Both the position numbers and the translations under genes were made by a program. Source: Chlamydomonas sphaeroides (Eukaryota; Chlorophyta; Chlorophyceae; Chlamydomonadales; Chlamydomonadaceae). Taken from it: 15,875 bases of DNA. Positions within the stretch are counted from its first letter, which is position 1; each line of letters starts with the position of its first letter. Where the stretch lies: assembly GCA_001662425.1 (NCBI GenBank), contig BDDC01001132.1, forward strand, positions 11,052 through 26,926. Reading direction: 5' to 3'. The notes below the pieces were generated by a model that was given only the letters and a program-made list of their open reading frames with translations, did not search any database and was not told the DNA's origin. Shown piece by piece: positions 8,501-15,875 of this stretch.

Positions 8501-9729
8501 GATCCCACCTGGCCGTGCAGCAAGTCGTACAGCATGACCATGACCACGTAGGGGCACAGCTGCGGGCCGTGGGTGGTGGTGTGGGTTGGCGTGGGGCGTG
8601 GGGTTTGTGGAGGCGTGCCTCCAAGTAAGCCGGCCGTGCGCGTGGAAGGCGCCCTCGGCCGCTTGATCAACAGCCGCGCAGGGCCTGCAGAGCTCGATGG
8701 CCACGGCCGTGGGCTGCCATACATTAGGCTTTGTCCCCAGCAGGTTGCTCACGTACGTGCCCCAGGCAAGGTGACGGCCCCACCTTGGGCTGCCCCGCGC
8801 TCAGCCCCGCGCGGCTGTCCAGCTCCGCCAGCACTCGCGAAACTTCGGGGGCGGAACGGGAGAGCGAGGGCCGCACGTCAGAGGGACCGGCTGCAGAATG
8901 GGTGCCTCCAGGCCTTGGGCGCTGGGGCTGGGCTGCAGGCCAGGCGAGGCGGCCTGGCGACGCTGGCGGCAGGGCGGCAGGGCCGTCCCCGCTGCAAAGC
9001 TGGCGAGCGCGGCGTGAGGCCGGCAGCAGCTTGAATGCGGCGGGGCGCAGGCGGCAAGGCGCATGCGGCTCCAGCGCACCGCGCGCGCTCAGCGGCTGCT
9101 GGCAGGCTGGCTGCCGCCATCTCGCACCAGGGCCCCGATGGCGGCCGTCCCCCGCGACCCCCAAAAGCGGGCCCGGCAGGCGCTGCCACTGGCTTTCTGC
9201 AGCCCTGCCGTTGTATGTGCACCCCGCCGCACTCACACTTCAGGACCTGACAGGTGACGGCGTAGGTGGCCTTCTTGGCAACGACATCCGGCGCCAGCGT
9301 CAGCGACTTGACGCTCGCGCCGTGGCGCCGGTCCCGGTCGGCCTCCAGCAGTCGCTGCACCGCTGATGCGGCCTGCTGGTGCACCGCACTGATGGGCCGC
9401 CAATGGCCGCCGGGCCGGCCGGCGCTGCCAGGGCCGGGGCGGCGGGGGCGAGCGGCGCCATCGCGCGCGCCTGGATGCCCGTGCCGAGGTGACGCGCCGC
9501 CCGGCCGAGGTCCCGACTTTGTGCGCTTTGCACGCGCCTCGTCACCGCCGTCGTCGCTGCGGGGTCGCTTGCGTCCGGCAGCGCCGCCGACGGATGGCGA
9601 GCCCGGCGAGGGCTTCCCAGTCAACGGCTTCTTCTTCGTGCCGCCTGTATGCGCGTTAGGTGTGGTTGACTTTGCACGAGGTGCGGGCTTGGCTGCAGGT
9701 ACTATCGGGCGCCGTTTGGCTTTAGGCAT
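2537..9729 (-). CDS. NSUN5: NSUN5/Rcm1-type 25S rRNA (cytosine-C5)-methyltransferase, 14 exons
   Basis: The NSUN5/Rcm1 family uses S-adenosylmethionine to make 5-methylcytosine in large-subunit rRNA, in the nucleolus. Exons, in gene order: 9237-9729, 8784-8842, 8509-8559, 8297-8344, 7803-7853, 7298-7477, 6922-7101, 6192-6312, 5603-5745, 4793-5059, 4189-4244, 3888-3972, 3478-3547, 2537-3111. They sum to 2379 nt (792 aa plus TAG), and every junction is GT-AG and in phase. Landmarks in order: basic N-terminal extension with a bipartite nuclear-signal-like stretch (KRPRSDDGG...AKRTK); NSUN5-like N-terminal helix region ending LKFSRVLAELDSRAGL; PYVVMVMLYDLLHG; WVRVNTLK; PHVPCLLALPPGTDMHDHPL; SAM motif DACAAPGNKT; ALDKDPRRL; motif IV LDPSCSGSG with one catalytic Cys; YSTCSVHVAENE with the second Cys; GWPRRGLPLFPGAEKLVRT; DGFFVALF. 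A 170-aa K/R/A/E tail ends in basic clusters and poly-Gly. It is longer than human NSUN5 through both terminal extensions and a glycine/alanine insert in exon 10. The ATG at 9729 is in a good position; an earlier start is not needed. Confidence 0.95.
2544..2620 (-). repeat. Poly-Gly and basic low-complexity coding tract at the NSUN5 C-terminus
   Basis: A GGN-rich run encodes about twelve consecutive glycines directly after a basic cluster KRAKRRGKKRR, just before the stop codon. The basic cluster resembles a nucleolar or nuclear localisation signal. The triplet tract is likely to vary in length between strains. Confidence 0.75.
3207..3247. repeat. Echo of the NSUN5 exon 14 5' edge and its acceptor
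   Basis: Within intron 13 (3112-3477), 3207-3247 matches 3092-3132 at 36 of 41 positions, offset 115 bp. The original spans the CCGCAG acceptor and the start of exon 14. The copy keeps the CCGCAG and the codons for AYQ, but no downstream exon. Confidence 0.85.
3728..3744. repeat. 17-bp near-perfect palindrome in intron 12
   Basis: Arms TCGATAGA and TCTATCGA are separated by one base. It lies inside an NSUN5 intron. Function is unknown. Confidence 0.7.
4081..4095. repeat. Echo of part of NSUN5 exon 11
   Basis: CGCTCCAGCGCGGGG at 4081-4095 (in intron 11) is identical to 4201-4215 in exon 11 (encoding PALER), exactly 120 bp away. Flanking bases on both sides still match weakly. Confidence 0.75.
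4481..4800. repeat. Degenerate tandem repeats in intron 10 carrying copies of the exon 10 3' end
   Basis: The block starting GAACCCCGCCGCCGCCGCC at 4481 recurs at 4600 (119-bp period). The exon 10 end with its donor, CACCTGGAACC at 4790-4800, recurs inside the intron at 4594-4604 and 4704-4714. Each copy reads TTCCAG followed by GTG on the minus strand, so it looks like a second and third exon end plus donor. A CCCGGTCTCG-containing block is also repeated. Confidence 0.8.
5182..5209. repeat. Echo of the NSUN5 exon 10 5' edge and acceptor
   Basis: In intron 9 (5060-5602), 5182-5209 matches 5037-5064 at 25 of 28 positions, offset 145 bp. The original covers the CCCCAG acceptor and the first codons (VRAVLLDP) of exon 10, next to motif IV. 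Similarity continues with gaps into the flanking intron. Confidence 0.85.
5251..5400. repeat. 50-bp tandem repeat, three copies, in intron 9
   Basis: The unit begins GGGCATGCGTTGGGTGCATG at 5251 and 5301, with a more diverged copy at 5351. More degenerate copies lie just upstream, around 5092-5165. It is a minisatellite inside an NSUN5 intron. The His/Pro-rich peptides it can encode on the minus strand are shadows. Confidence 0.9.
6071..6103. repeat. Echo of the NSUN5 exon 8 3' edge and donor
   Basis: In intron 8 (5746-6191), 6071-6103 matches 6189-6221 at 28 of 33 positions, offset 118 bp. On the minus strand the copy still reads LADIMGGGG followed by a GT donor, against LAAIMGGRG plus donor in the true exon. 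Confidence 0.85.
6394..6963. repeat. 169-bp tandem array that contains the NSUN5 exon 7 3' end and donor
   Basis: GTAGCGTCAC marks unit starts at 6563, 6732 and 6901, a strict 169-bp period. A degenerate earlier unit lies around 6394-6562. The last unit overlaps the true end of exon 7 (6922) and its donor; 6732-6794 matches 6901-6963 at 60 of 63 positions. Intron 7 therefore holds at least two near-perfect decoy exon ends (DRPLVESGAVVLQ plus GTGGGC). The remainder of each unit is rich in ACGAC and less GC-rich than its surroundings. Confidence 0.92.
8126..8297. repeat. 86-bp tandem duplication in intron 4
   Basis: GAGTGGCGCCG at 8126 recurs at 8212 with the following block, including TGAGCTGGGGCTGGGGGGCA, giving two copies at an 86-bp period. 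The second copy abuts the 3' end of exon 4 (8297), so again the duplicated segment touches an exon border. Confidence 0.85.
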
Positions 9730-10288
9730 GGCGAAGGAAAGGACGTCAGCCGTGAGGTGTCATAGCATGGCGGATGAGTATTAGTATGAGTGGCTGTTTG
9801 TGTACGTACTGTAATGCACGACTCAGGATCGTCGCGCTTTGCGGTCGCGGAATGTCCCAGTGTGCGCCGACGACGTGTGCTTGGTGCACCAGCAGGTGTG
9901 CAGGGAGGTGGAGGAGTAAATTTGACGTGCATCCTAGAGGTGGGCGGGAGGTGGGGAGGACCCATACGCCGGGTCGGACGCAAGCGGGGGTGGGGTGGGT
10001 ACGAGGGGGTGGTATGCGTGTGCCCGTAAACCCCAGTAGCGCGAGTAATGACTTGGACAGGGGTCTACGCTGCCCCTAAACAGATTCTGCATTACAAGCA
10101 TCCCAGCCTATCACTTACTTATCCTTCTCGAGCCAATTACGCCAGCGTCCACAACCATTGTCCACAGCTTCGGGTCCGTCGAGAGTACCCGCCTCAGCTC
10201 CTGGGCAGGCGCAGTATGCTCTATCCAAGCACGGACCGGAGCCTCGCAAACCTGACGACCCGGAGTCCGTGGATAGCGTGTTGACATA
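9730..10288. promoter_or_regulatory. Intergenic region between divergent genes, putative shared promoter
   Basis: The methyltransferase gene runs left from 9729 and the phosphatase gene runs right from about 10289, so these 560 bp must hold both promoters and 5' UTRs. It is less GC-rich than the genes in two patches (about 9770-9860 and 10080-10140). I see no convincing TATA box. A GACGTC core (CRE-like) lies at 9740-9750, close to the methyltransferase start. Nothing coding is recognised. Confidence 0.55.
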
Positions 10289-13200
10289 ATGTCGACGCTG
10301 CAGTCGGTGAGCGAGGCGCGAATTGCACCTATGCAACCGCCCGAGCAACAATGGTGGCTCTAAACAGTCAGGGGTGCTTGTCGCACTCAACCTAGGCCCC
10401 GGGACGACTGTCGCGAAACGCGCATGAGCCTGGTCCGGCCCAGCGACGCGATAGCGCAGACCCGGAACAGCAGCCTGGGCTTAATTTGTGCCCCAAGCAG
10501 ACGCTTCTCTGCTTCCGGGACTCCGAATCGGCTTGCGGACCTGCGCCGCACCTACCGGCCGTGAGCTCCCCGGACAGCCGCACCATCCCCGAAAACTCTC
10601 TCTCCCGCCTGGCTGCCACCTGCACTTCTTCCCCTTGTCCTTCTCTTGCTCGCAGACAAGTAGCTTGGGCGCTGCCTCGGACAGCGCCGACCAGCAGTCG
10701 TCGCCGCTGCCGCCTGACAGCAGCTCGGGATGGCGGCAAAGCTCGGGTGGCGGCTTCGCCCGGGTGCGCTCGCACGCGGTGTTCCTGGACGCCAACGATG
10801 CAGAAGCCAGCGCAGAGGGCATCATCGTACCCAAACAGGTACGCGCACATGTCAGCAGGCCCCGGAGTGTCACACTGTGACACACGTCAAAGGCAGCCCC
10901 GCGAGGGGTACAGCGGGGGCGGCTTTTGTTGATGCGCGGGCATGCGCACGGGCTGATGAACACACATTGTACACCACTGAGCAACCCCCGGCCGGCATCC
11001 CCTTCCCCGTCTGCCTCCTCCGCCCTTGTGGTCATGCAGCCCAGCTGTCCGGCCCCACTCGCAGCCCATCACACGTACCCCTGCCCTCCTTCCCCCTCCC
11101 CCCTCTCCCCCCCTCTCCCTCCCGCCCGCAGATCAGCCTGCACGACGGCAGCCCCGACCTGGCCTTTGACGCGGGCAGCCACTCGCTGCAGGGCAAGAGC
11201 GGCAAGATGGAGGACCGCGTGCTGCTGCGCGACCTTTCGGCCCACCCGCACTTCACCGGTTGCCGTCGCGCCGTGCTGCTGGCGGTGCTGGACGGCCACG
11301 CCGGCAGCGACGCCGTCACATACCTCGAGGTGCGTCGCTGCGGCCCGACAGCTCGCTCTCACACAGGGCCTGCTTTGGCACGCGGCCCGGACGATTATCC
11401 GCGGTGGGCAGCGACATAGCGCGGTCCGCTTGGCACGCCACGCGCCCCCCTCCCGTGCCGCAAGCTGCGTCCGCTCGAACGTGCCCCTCGTCCCGCCTCT
11501 GCCCCCGCCCCAGGCGCACCTGACGCGCGTGTTGCTGGAGGAGGTGGCGGCGCAGATCGGCTGCACGCCGCTGCCCGAGGCCGCCGTCGGCGTCCGCACG
11601 CCGTCGGCGCACTCCATGGGCCCTGCGCCGCGGGGCTCGCATGGCGAGGAGCGGCCGGCCTGGCCCGGCGACCGCGACGCAGGCGACACTGGCTGCACAG
11701 TGACACCGCCCGACGGCCACGGTCCCGACCACGGCCTCGGCTCAGGCCCTGCGCGGCTAGGATTGGCCATGGCCGAGGCCGGCGCTGACGGCTGGACGTC
11801 GCTGCTGTCCCTAACCGAGCGTGACCTCAGCGGCTGGCCGCCGGCCGGTGGTGAGGCCGTCTGGGACGAGCGCCTCGCCGCGCTGCTGCCCTTTGCCGCC
11901 GGCGACGGCGCCGACGGCGCCGCCGGCGGCGACGTCGACGTCGAGTGCGACGCGTCTGACGGCGCCGCCAGCTCAGCCAACCTGGCGGACGGCGGCTGGG
12001 CGCTGCCGCCGCACAGCGTGGCACTGCAGCGGCGGCGCACCAGCCTGGCGCTGTACGGCAGCGGCACCGGCAGCGGCCCGCCGGACCCCACGGCGGCGCT
12101 GCGCGCGGCGCTGCTGCGCTGCGAGCGGGAGCTCATAAACCTGGTGCGTGGCTGCGTGTGGCGAGGCGGGCGGGGGATGGGGAGGGGAAAGGCTACTGGG
12201 GATGTTGGTGCGTGTGGCTTGGGCCTGGGGCGGGGGAGCGGTCAGCGGCCCACGGCGACATCGTTGTCCGGCTGCCCTGCGCCGCCGCGTGGCTGCGGGG
12301 GCTGGGGTCCAAGCGCCTGACGTCCCACATGTGCGGTCACGCCGGCCATTACCTCGCCCGCCCGCCCGCCCGCCCGCCCTGCAGGACTGCGCCAGCGGCA
12401 GCACGGCGCTGGTGGCTCTGATGCTGGGCCCCAGCCTGTTTGTGGCCAACGTGGGCGACTGCCGGGCGGTGGTGTCGGACGACAGCGAGGCGCGGTGAGG
12501 CGCTCGGTTGGTTGGTGGGTGGGTTGGTTGCATGCGGACGGCGGTTAACAGCTGGATGGCGGTTGGACAGCGTTGCGTGTGGCGTTGCGCCGCCGTTCCG
12601 ACGCCACACTGGCCAGCCAGGCGCTGGCCCACTCACATGGCCGGATGCGGCTGGACGACAGCGAGGCCATGTGCGGTGCCGTCATGTCGGTCATCCGGCT
12701 GCCTCCCGCCCACCCCCCCACCTCCCCGCAGGCAGCTCACCATTGACCACAAGGCCTCGGCCGGCCGCGACTCGCCACGGTCGCTGGCCGGCTGCGGCGG
12801 CTCGCTGGCATCCGAGGCGGCGCTGGGCGCGGCCGTGAGCGAGCGGCGGCGGCTGCAGTCGCTTGGGGTGCAGGTCAGCTCGGACGGGTACCTGCAGGTG
12901 CGTGGTGGGCTGGGGCTTGTGGGGATAGGGCTGCGGGGCGGGCGGGCGGGCGGGGACGTGCGTGTCTTTGTGCACCTCCGGCGGGCCTTGTCGTTGAGGG
13001 TGCAGGTCAAGGGTGCAGGTCAGCTCGTACGGGCACCTGCAGGTGCGTGGGCGGGGTGCCCTGGGTATGGGGGATGGGCGGGGTGGGGCGCGTGTGCTTT
13101 TGGGCACCTCTGGAGGCCCCGGTGGGCCTTGGCACCCCGTCGGGGTAAGGCGGATGGCGGCAGCTGCCGGTGCGCCATGGCATGGGCATGCGCGCGAACG

Positions 13201-15794
13201 AGCGAACGAGCTGCAGGACCCCCACCGCGTGCCTTCGCTCGCCCATGCTGCCGCCCCGTGCCCGCCACCCTCGCAGATGGTGGCGCCCGACGGCTCCTGC
13301 GCCGACATCGCCGTCAGCCGCAACCTGGGCTGCGCGCACCTAAAGAAGCACGCCGCCGCAGTGGCCGCAGCTGCCGCCGCCGCCGGCAGTGCCGGCGGCC
13401 CGCGCAGCGCCCACGGCCACAGCCACAGCCAGGCCGCCGCCGCCGCTGGCTGGCTGCACCTGGGCTCTGCGCCGGGCTCTGTGGCGGGCGGCATGGAGGG
13501 GCTGCGGCATCATGTGGCGGTGCACGGCATGGCGAGGTCGCTGCACGCGTCCTTCACCCGCCACAGCATCGACTGCGGCAGCGGCGGCTTCGGAGGCGGA
13601 GGCCTCGGCCAGGGCGTTGGTGGCCACGGGCACGGGCGCAGCCACAGCAACGAGCCCGGCAGTCACGGCAGTCACGGGAGTCACGGGAGTCACGGGGGTC
13701 ACGGCCACGGGCATGTGCTGGGCCACAGCAGCCACGGCAGTCACAGCAGCCATGGCAGTCACGGGCATGGCAGCCCCGCCGACGGCCACGGGCACGGCCA
13801 CGGCCACCCGCATGGCCACGGGCACGCGCTGGGCCACAGCCGCAGCCACGGCCACGGCCACCCGTTCGGCCAGAGCCACGACAACGGCCACGGGTACCAT
13901 GGGTACGGCCACCACCACGCGCCGCCGGCGCACCACGCGTCCTTCAACGCCAGCCACGGCCAGCCCGCCGACCGGCACCAGGGCGCCTCGCACCTGGAGC
14001 GGGTGCGCGAGGGCTCGCCAGGCCCCGAGAGCGAGGGCGGCGCCGGCCGCAACGGCGGCGCCGCAAGCCTCAGCCACGGACGGCACCCGCACTCGCCGCC
14101 GGCGGCGCGCTCGCTGTCGGGGCCGGCGTCGGCGTCAGCGTCGGCGCCGCATGTTGTGGCGCCGCCGCCGCCGGGCCTGGCGCGGATCACGACGAGCTCG
14201 GGCGGCGGCGGTGCGGAGGGCAGCGGCCGGCCGCCGCTGCCGCCCGCCGCCGGCGTCAGCCCGCGGCCGCCGCGGCCGCCCAGCGGCGGCGGCGCGGGGT
14301 CGCACTGTAGCCCAGCGGCGGCGGCGCCCTGGCAGCACCGCGACGGCGGCGCCGCCGACACGCCGCCGAGCCGCCGGACGTCCGGAGAGCACATCGGCAG
14401 CATTGGCCTGCCGCCGCTGCCGCCACCGCCGCCGCCGCTCAGCCCCGGCGTCAACGGCAGCCTCCGGTCGCAAGGCCACCAGCGCAGCGGCAGCGGCGGC
14501 GGCAGCATCGGGCCCGTCAGCCCAAGTGGCGCCGCCGCGGGGTCCTGCGGCTCGCCCATGCTGTGGAACAACGGCGGCGGCGGTGCCGCCGGCTCGCCGT
14601 TTACGCGGATCAGCAACGGCGCGCGGCTGGCGCCGCTGGAGGAGGGCAGCAGCAGCATGGAGCTCAGCCTCAGCAACGGCGCGCCCGCCAGCGGCGACGC
14701 GTCGGGCGCCGACGGTGACATGCGCCTCATCCTGCCGTCACTGCTCGCGAGCACCGCCGCCGCGCTCGTGTCGCTGGGCAGCGACGAGGCCGACGCCAGC
14801 GCGGACGTCGCCGTCAGCGGCGCCACCGGCGCCGGCGGCAAGTCCGCCGCCGCCGCCGGTACCGTTGGCACCGACACCGACGCCGCCGCGGCGGCGGCTG
14901 GCGGCGGCCGCTCGCTGCAGCCCGCCACCAGCTTCAGCGCCTGGACGTTGGACTCGGCGTTCGCGTCGCTGGCGGCGCCGCCGGCGGGCGCCGCCGAGGC
15001 GGGCTCTGCGGAGCCGGCGGGGCATGGCACGCCGCCGGCGCTGCTCATCCCGGCCGACTTGGACGTGGGCTGCGGGGCCGAGGCTGGCCAGCCGATAAGC
15101 TGCCACGGCGCAGCAGCGCTCATCCCCGACCCGGTGAGTGGGCCCCGCCGCGTGCCACTAGCGTAGTGAGGGTGCTCCCATGACCACCACCGGCACCGTT
15201 AGCTGCCCGCTGCGTGGGCCCGGCTCTTGCTCGCCGGCGCTCGTGCGCACCGCAATGGCACACGCCCATCCGTGCCTCCTCGCCTCCCCTGCGCGGCCGC
15301 AGGACCTGTTCAGCTACGACATTTCCGCTGACTCGGAGTTCCTCATCGCCGCCTGCGACGGCGTGTGGGACGTCATGCCCAACGGCGAGGCCTGCCGCAG
15401 GGTAGGTCGCAGCGCCGTACCCTGCACCCGCCGCTAGGGTCCGTCCGCGTAGCGGTCCCCGGGCGTGCTCCGTATGGCTGCAGCGCCCCCGCCACGCCTC
15501 GGTCCGCCACGCGCCGAGCCTATTGCGGTGCACCGCCTTTGCCGCTTTCCTGACTGCCCTGCCCGCACCCTTTCCTTGCCCGCCCGGCTTGCCGCTTGCC
15601 CCCACCAGGTGCGGCGCTGCCTGGCCAATGGCCTCACCGCCGCCGCCGCGGCCGAGGAGCTGTGCAAGGCCGCAATCTCGCTGGGCAGCACCGACAACGT
15701 CACTGCCGTGGTGCTGCGCTTCTCCAGCAGGCCGCTGCAGCTGGCCAACGCGCGCTCCGCGCTGCGGCGCACGGCCTCAGAGGCGGTGCTGTGA
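10289..15794 (+). CDS. PP2C (PPM) family protein phosphatase with giant His/Gly/Ala-rich insert
   Basis: PP2C enzymes are Mg2+/Mn2+-dependent Ser/Thr phosphatases. Confident exons: 10656-10838, 11132-11329, 11514-12143, 12385-12494, 12732-12897, 13277-15133, 15303-15401, 15609-15794, all GT-AG and in phase, giving 1142 aa. Numbered from 10656, motifs run in family order: GKMEDR (metal Glu/Asp); AVLDGHAG; SGSTALVAL; VANVGDCRAV; LTIDHKA; ERRRLQSLGVQV; DIAVSRNLG; FLIAACDGVWDV; LGSTDNVTAVVLRF. So the metal-binding Asp/Glu set is present. Oddities: the usual Arg four residues before the metal Glu is Ser, and the Asp after SRxLG is Cys. About 150 acidic residues are inserted after DGHAG and about 590 between SRNLG and the CDGVWDV motif. 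The start is uncertain. The simplest model is ATG at 10289 (MSTLQS), donor at 10307, acceptor before 10656. Alternatives are ATG 10424 with donor 10561 and an acceptor at 10661, or an extra exon of about 10396-10560. No signal peptide or membrane segment is evident. Targets are unknown. Confidence 0.88.
10424..10560 (+). other. Possible alternative 5' coding exon of the PP2C gene
   Basis: An ATG at 10424 opens a 45-codon frame (MSLVRPSDAIAQ...RRFSASG...) that ends at a strong GTGAGC donor at 10561. About three quarters of its codons end in G or C. To stay in frame it must splice to an AAG acceptor at 10661, five bases beyond the CGCAG acceptor at 10656. A second frame open from 10396 would splice in phase to 10656 but has no ATG. 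The RRFSASG string resembles an organelle presequence cleavage region, which is only suggestive. Confidence 0.35.
10867..10883. repeat. 17-bp palindrome in a PP2C intron
   Basis: Arms GTGTCACA and TGTGACAC flank a single C. It lies about 30 bp after the donor at 10839. Function is unknown. Confidence 0.7.
12653..12667. repeat. Echo of the 3' edge of PP2C exon 12385-12494
   Basis: GGACGACAGCGAGGC at 12653-12667 (in the intron) is identical to 12477-12491 at the exon end (encoding DDSEA), offset 176 bp. Both copies are followed by a GTG-containing potential donor. Confidence 0.75.
13011..13050. repeat. Echo of the 3' edge and donor of PP2C exon 12732-12897
   Basis: Positions 13011-13050 match 12866-12905 at 38 of 40 bases, offset 145 bp. 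The copy includes the complete donor context CTGCAG followed by GTGCGTGG, so the intron carries a second, almost identical 5' splice site preceded by the same exon end (VQVSS...LQ). Confidence 0.93.
13342..15120 (+). repeat. Low-complexity insert coding region in PP2C: Ala-, His/Gly- and Pro/Ser-rich tracts
   Basis: Nearly all of exon 13277-15133 codes for a disordered insert. Poly-Ala near 13350 is followed by a His/Gly/Ser region at about 13618-13960, in which SHG, HGHG and GHPHGHGH units are repeated. Several are encoded by AGTCACGGG tandem triplets near 13660-13700. After 13970 it becomes Gly/Ala/Ser/Pro-rich, with poly-Pro stretches around 14160-14450. The frame stays open over 1857 nt and joins catalytic motifs on both sides in phase, so it is genuinely coding. 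Confidence 0.88.
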
Positions 15795-15810
15795 GCGGCG
15801 CCAGAAGCTG

Positions 15811-15875
15811 GGATGGGATGGGATGGGATGGGATGGGATGGGATGGGATGGGATGGGATGGGATGGGATGGGATG
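15811..15875. repeat. (GGATG)13 pentanucleotide repeat, reaches the window end
   Basis: Thirteen perfect GGATG units start 16 bp after the phosphatase stop codon and are cut by the window end. On the mRNA strand this gives GGG runs separated by AT, a pattern able to form G-quadruplexes. It is probably in the 3' UTR. True length is unknown. Confidence 0.95.

Noticed and set aside
8640..8755. Possible extra NSUN5 exon (minus strand, VWQPTAVAIELCRP...)
   Set aside because: Exons 2 and 3 join in phase 0 with the spacing expected from human NSUN5, so an extra exon is unnecessary.
13618..13960. CRISPR-like or satellite array
   Set aside because: The short AGTCACGGG and GGCCACGGGCAC repeats are in-frame codons of a His/Gly tract in a eukaryotic gene, without spacers.
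13389..15098. Long Arg/Ala-rich plus-strand frame and minus-strand frames over the PP2C insert
   Set aside because: They are shadows of the real frame in GC-rich low-complexity DNA. The frame of 13277-15133 is the one that joins PP2C motifs on both sides.
15811..15875. Telomere end
   Set aside because: The unit is GGATG, not the TTTTAGGG type of this algal group, and it sits just after a stop codon; a microsatellite is the simpler reading.

Overview
The window looks like nuclear DNA of a chlorophyte green alga, most likely of the Chlamydomonas/Volvox group. The grounds are very GC-rich coding sequence with strong G/C bias at third codon positions, many short introns with GTGCGT/GTGAGT donors and CGCAG acceptors, alanine/glycine-rich low-complexity inserts inside conserved enzymes, and a eukaryotic U2 snRNA gene. 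Species cannot be fixed from the sequence alone.

Layout. Positions 1-1026 are non-coding as far as I can see. A complete U2 spliceosomal snRNA gene lies on the minus strand at about 1027-1216. After a stretch with no recognisable gene comes the 3' end of a 14-exon minus-strand gene (coding 2537-9729). It encodes an NSUN5/Rcm1-type rRNA cytosine-5 methyltransferase of about 792 aa, and every splice junction was reconciled by hand in phase. About 560 bp of putative shared promoter (9730-10288) separates it from a divergent plus-strand gene. That gene encodes a PP2C-family (PPM) Mg2+/Mn2+-dependent Ser/Thr phosphatase, coding to 15794, with a very large histidine/glycine- and alanine-rich insertion inside the catalytic domain. 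A (GGATG)n G-rich tandem repeat starts 16 bp after the phosphatase stop and runs off the window.

The most unusual signal is structural. In at least eight introns or intron sides, across both protein genes, the edge of the adjacent exon is copied back into the intron together with its splice site. The copies lie about 86-176 bp away and include a 38/40 match at an offset of exactly 145 bp and a 169-bp tandem array. The introns therefore appear to have grown by local tandem duplication across exon-intron borders, leaving decoy exon ends and decoy splice sites.

The three genes are not an operon. U2 acts in splicing, NSUN5 in large-subunit rRNA modification, and the PP2C in dephosphorylation of unknown targets. 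Only the head-to-head arrangement of the two protein genes suggests possible co-regulation. The 5' end of the phosphatase gene remains uncertain.
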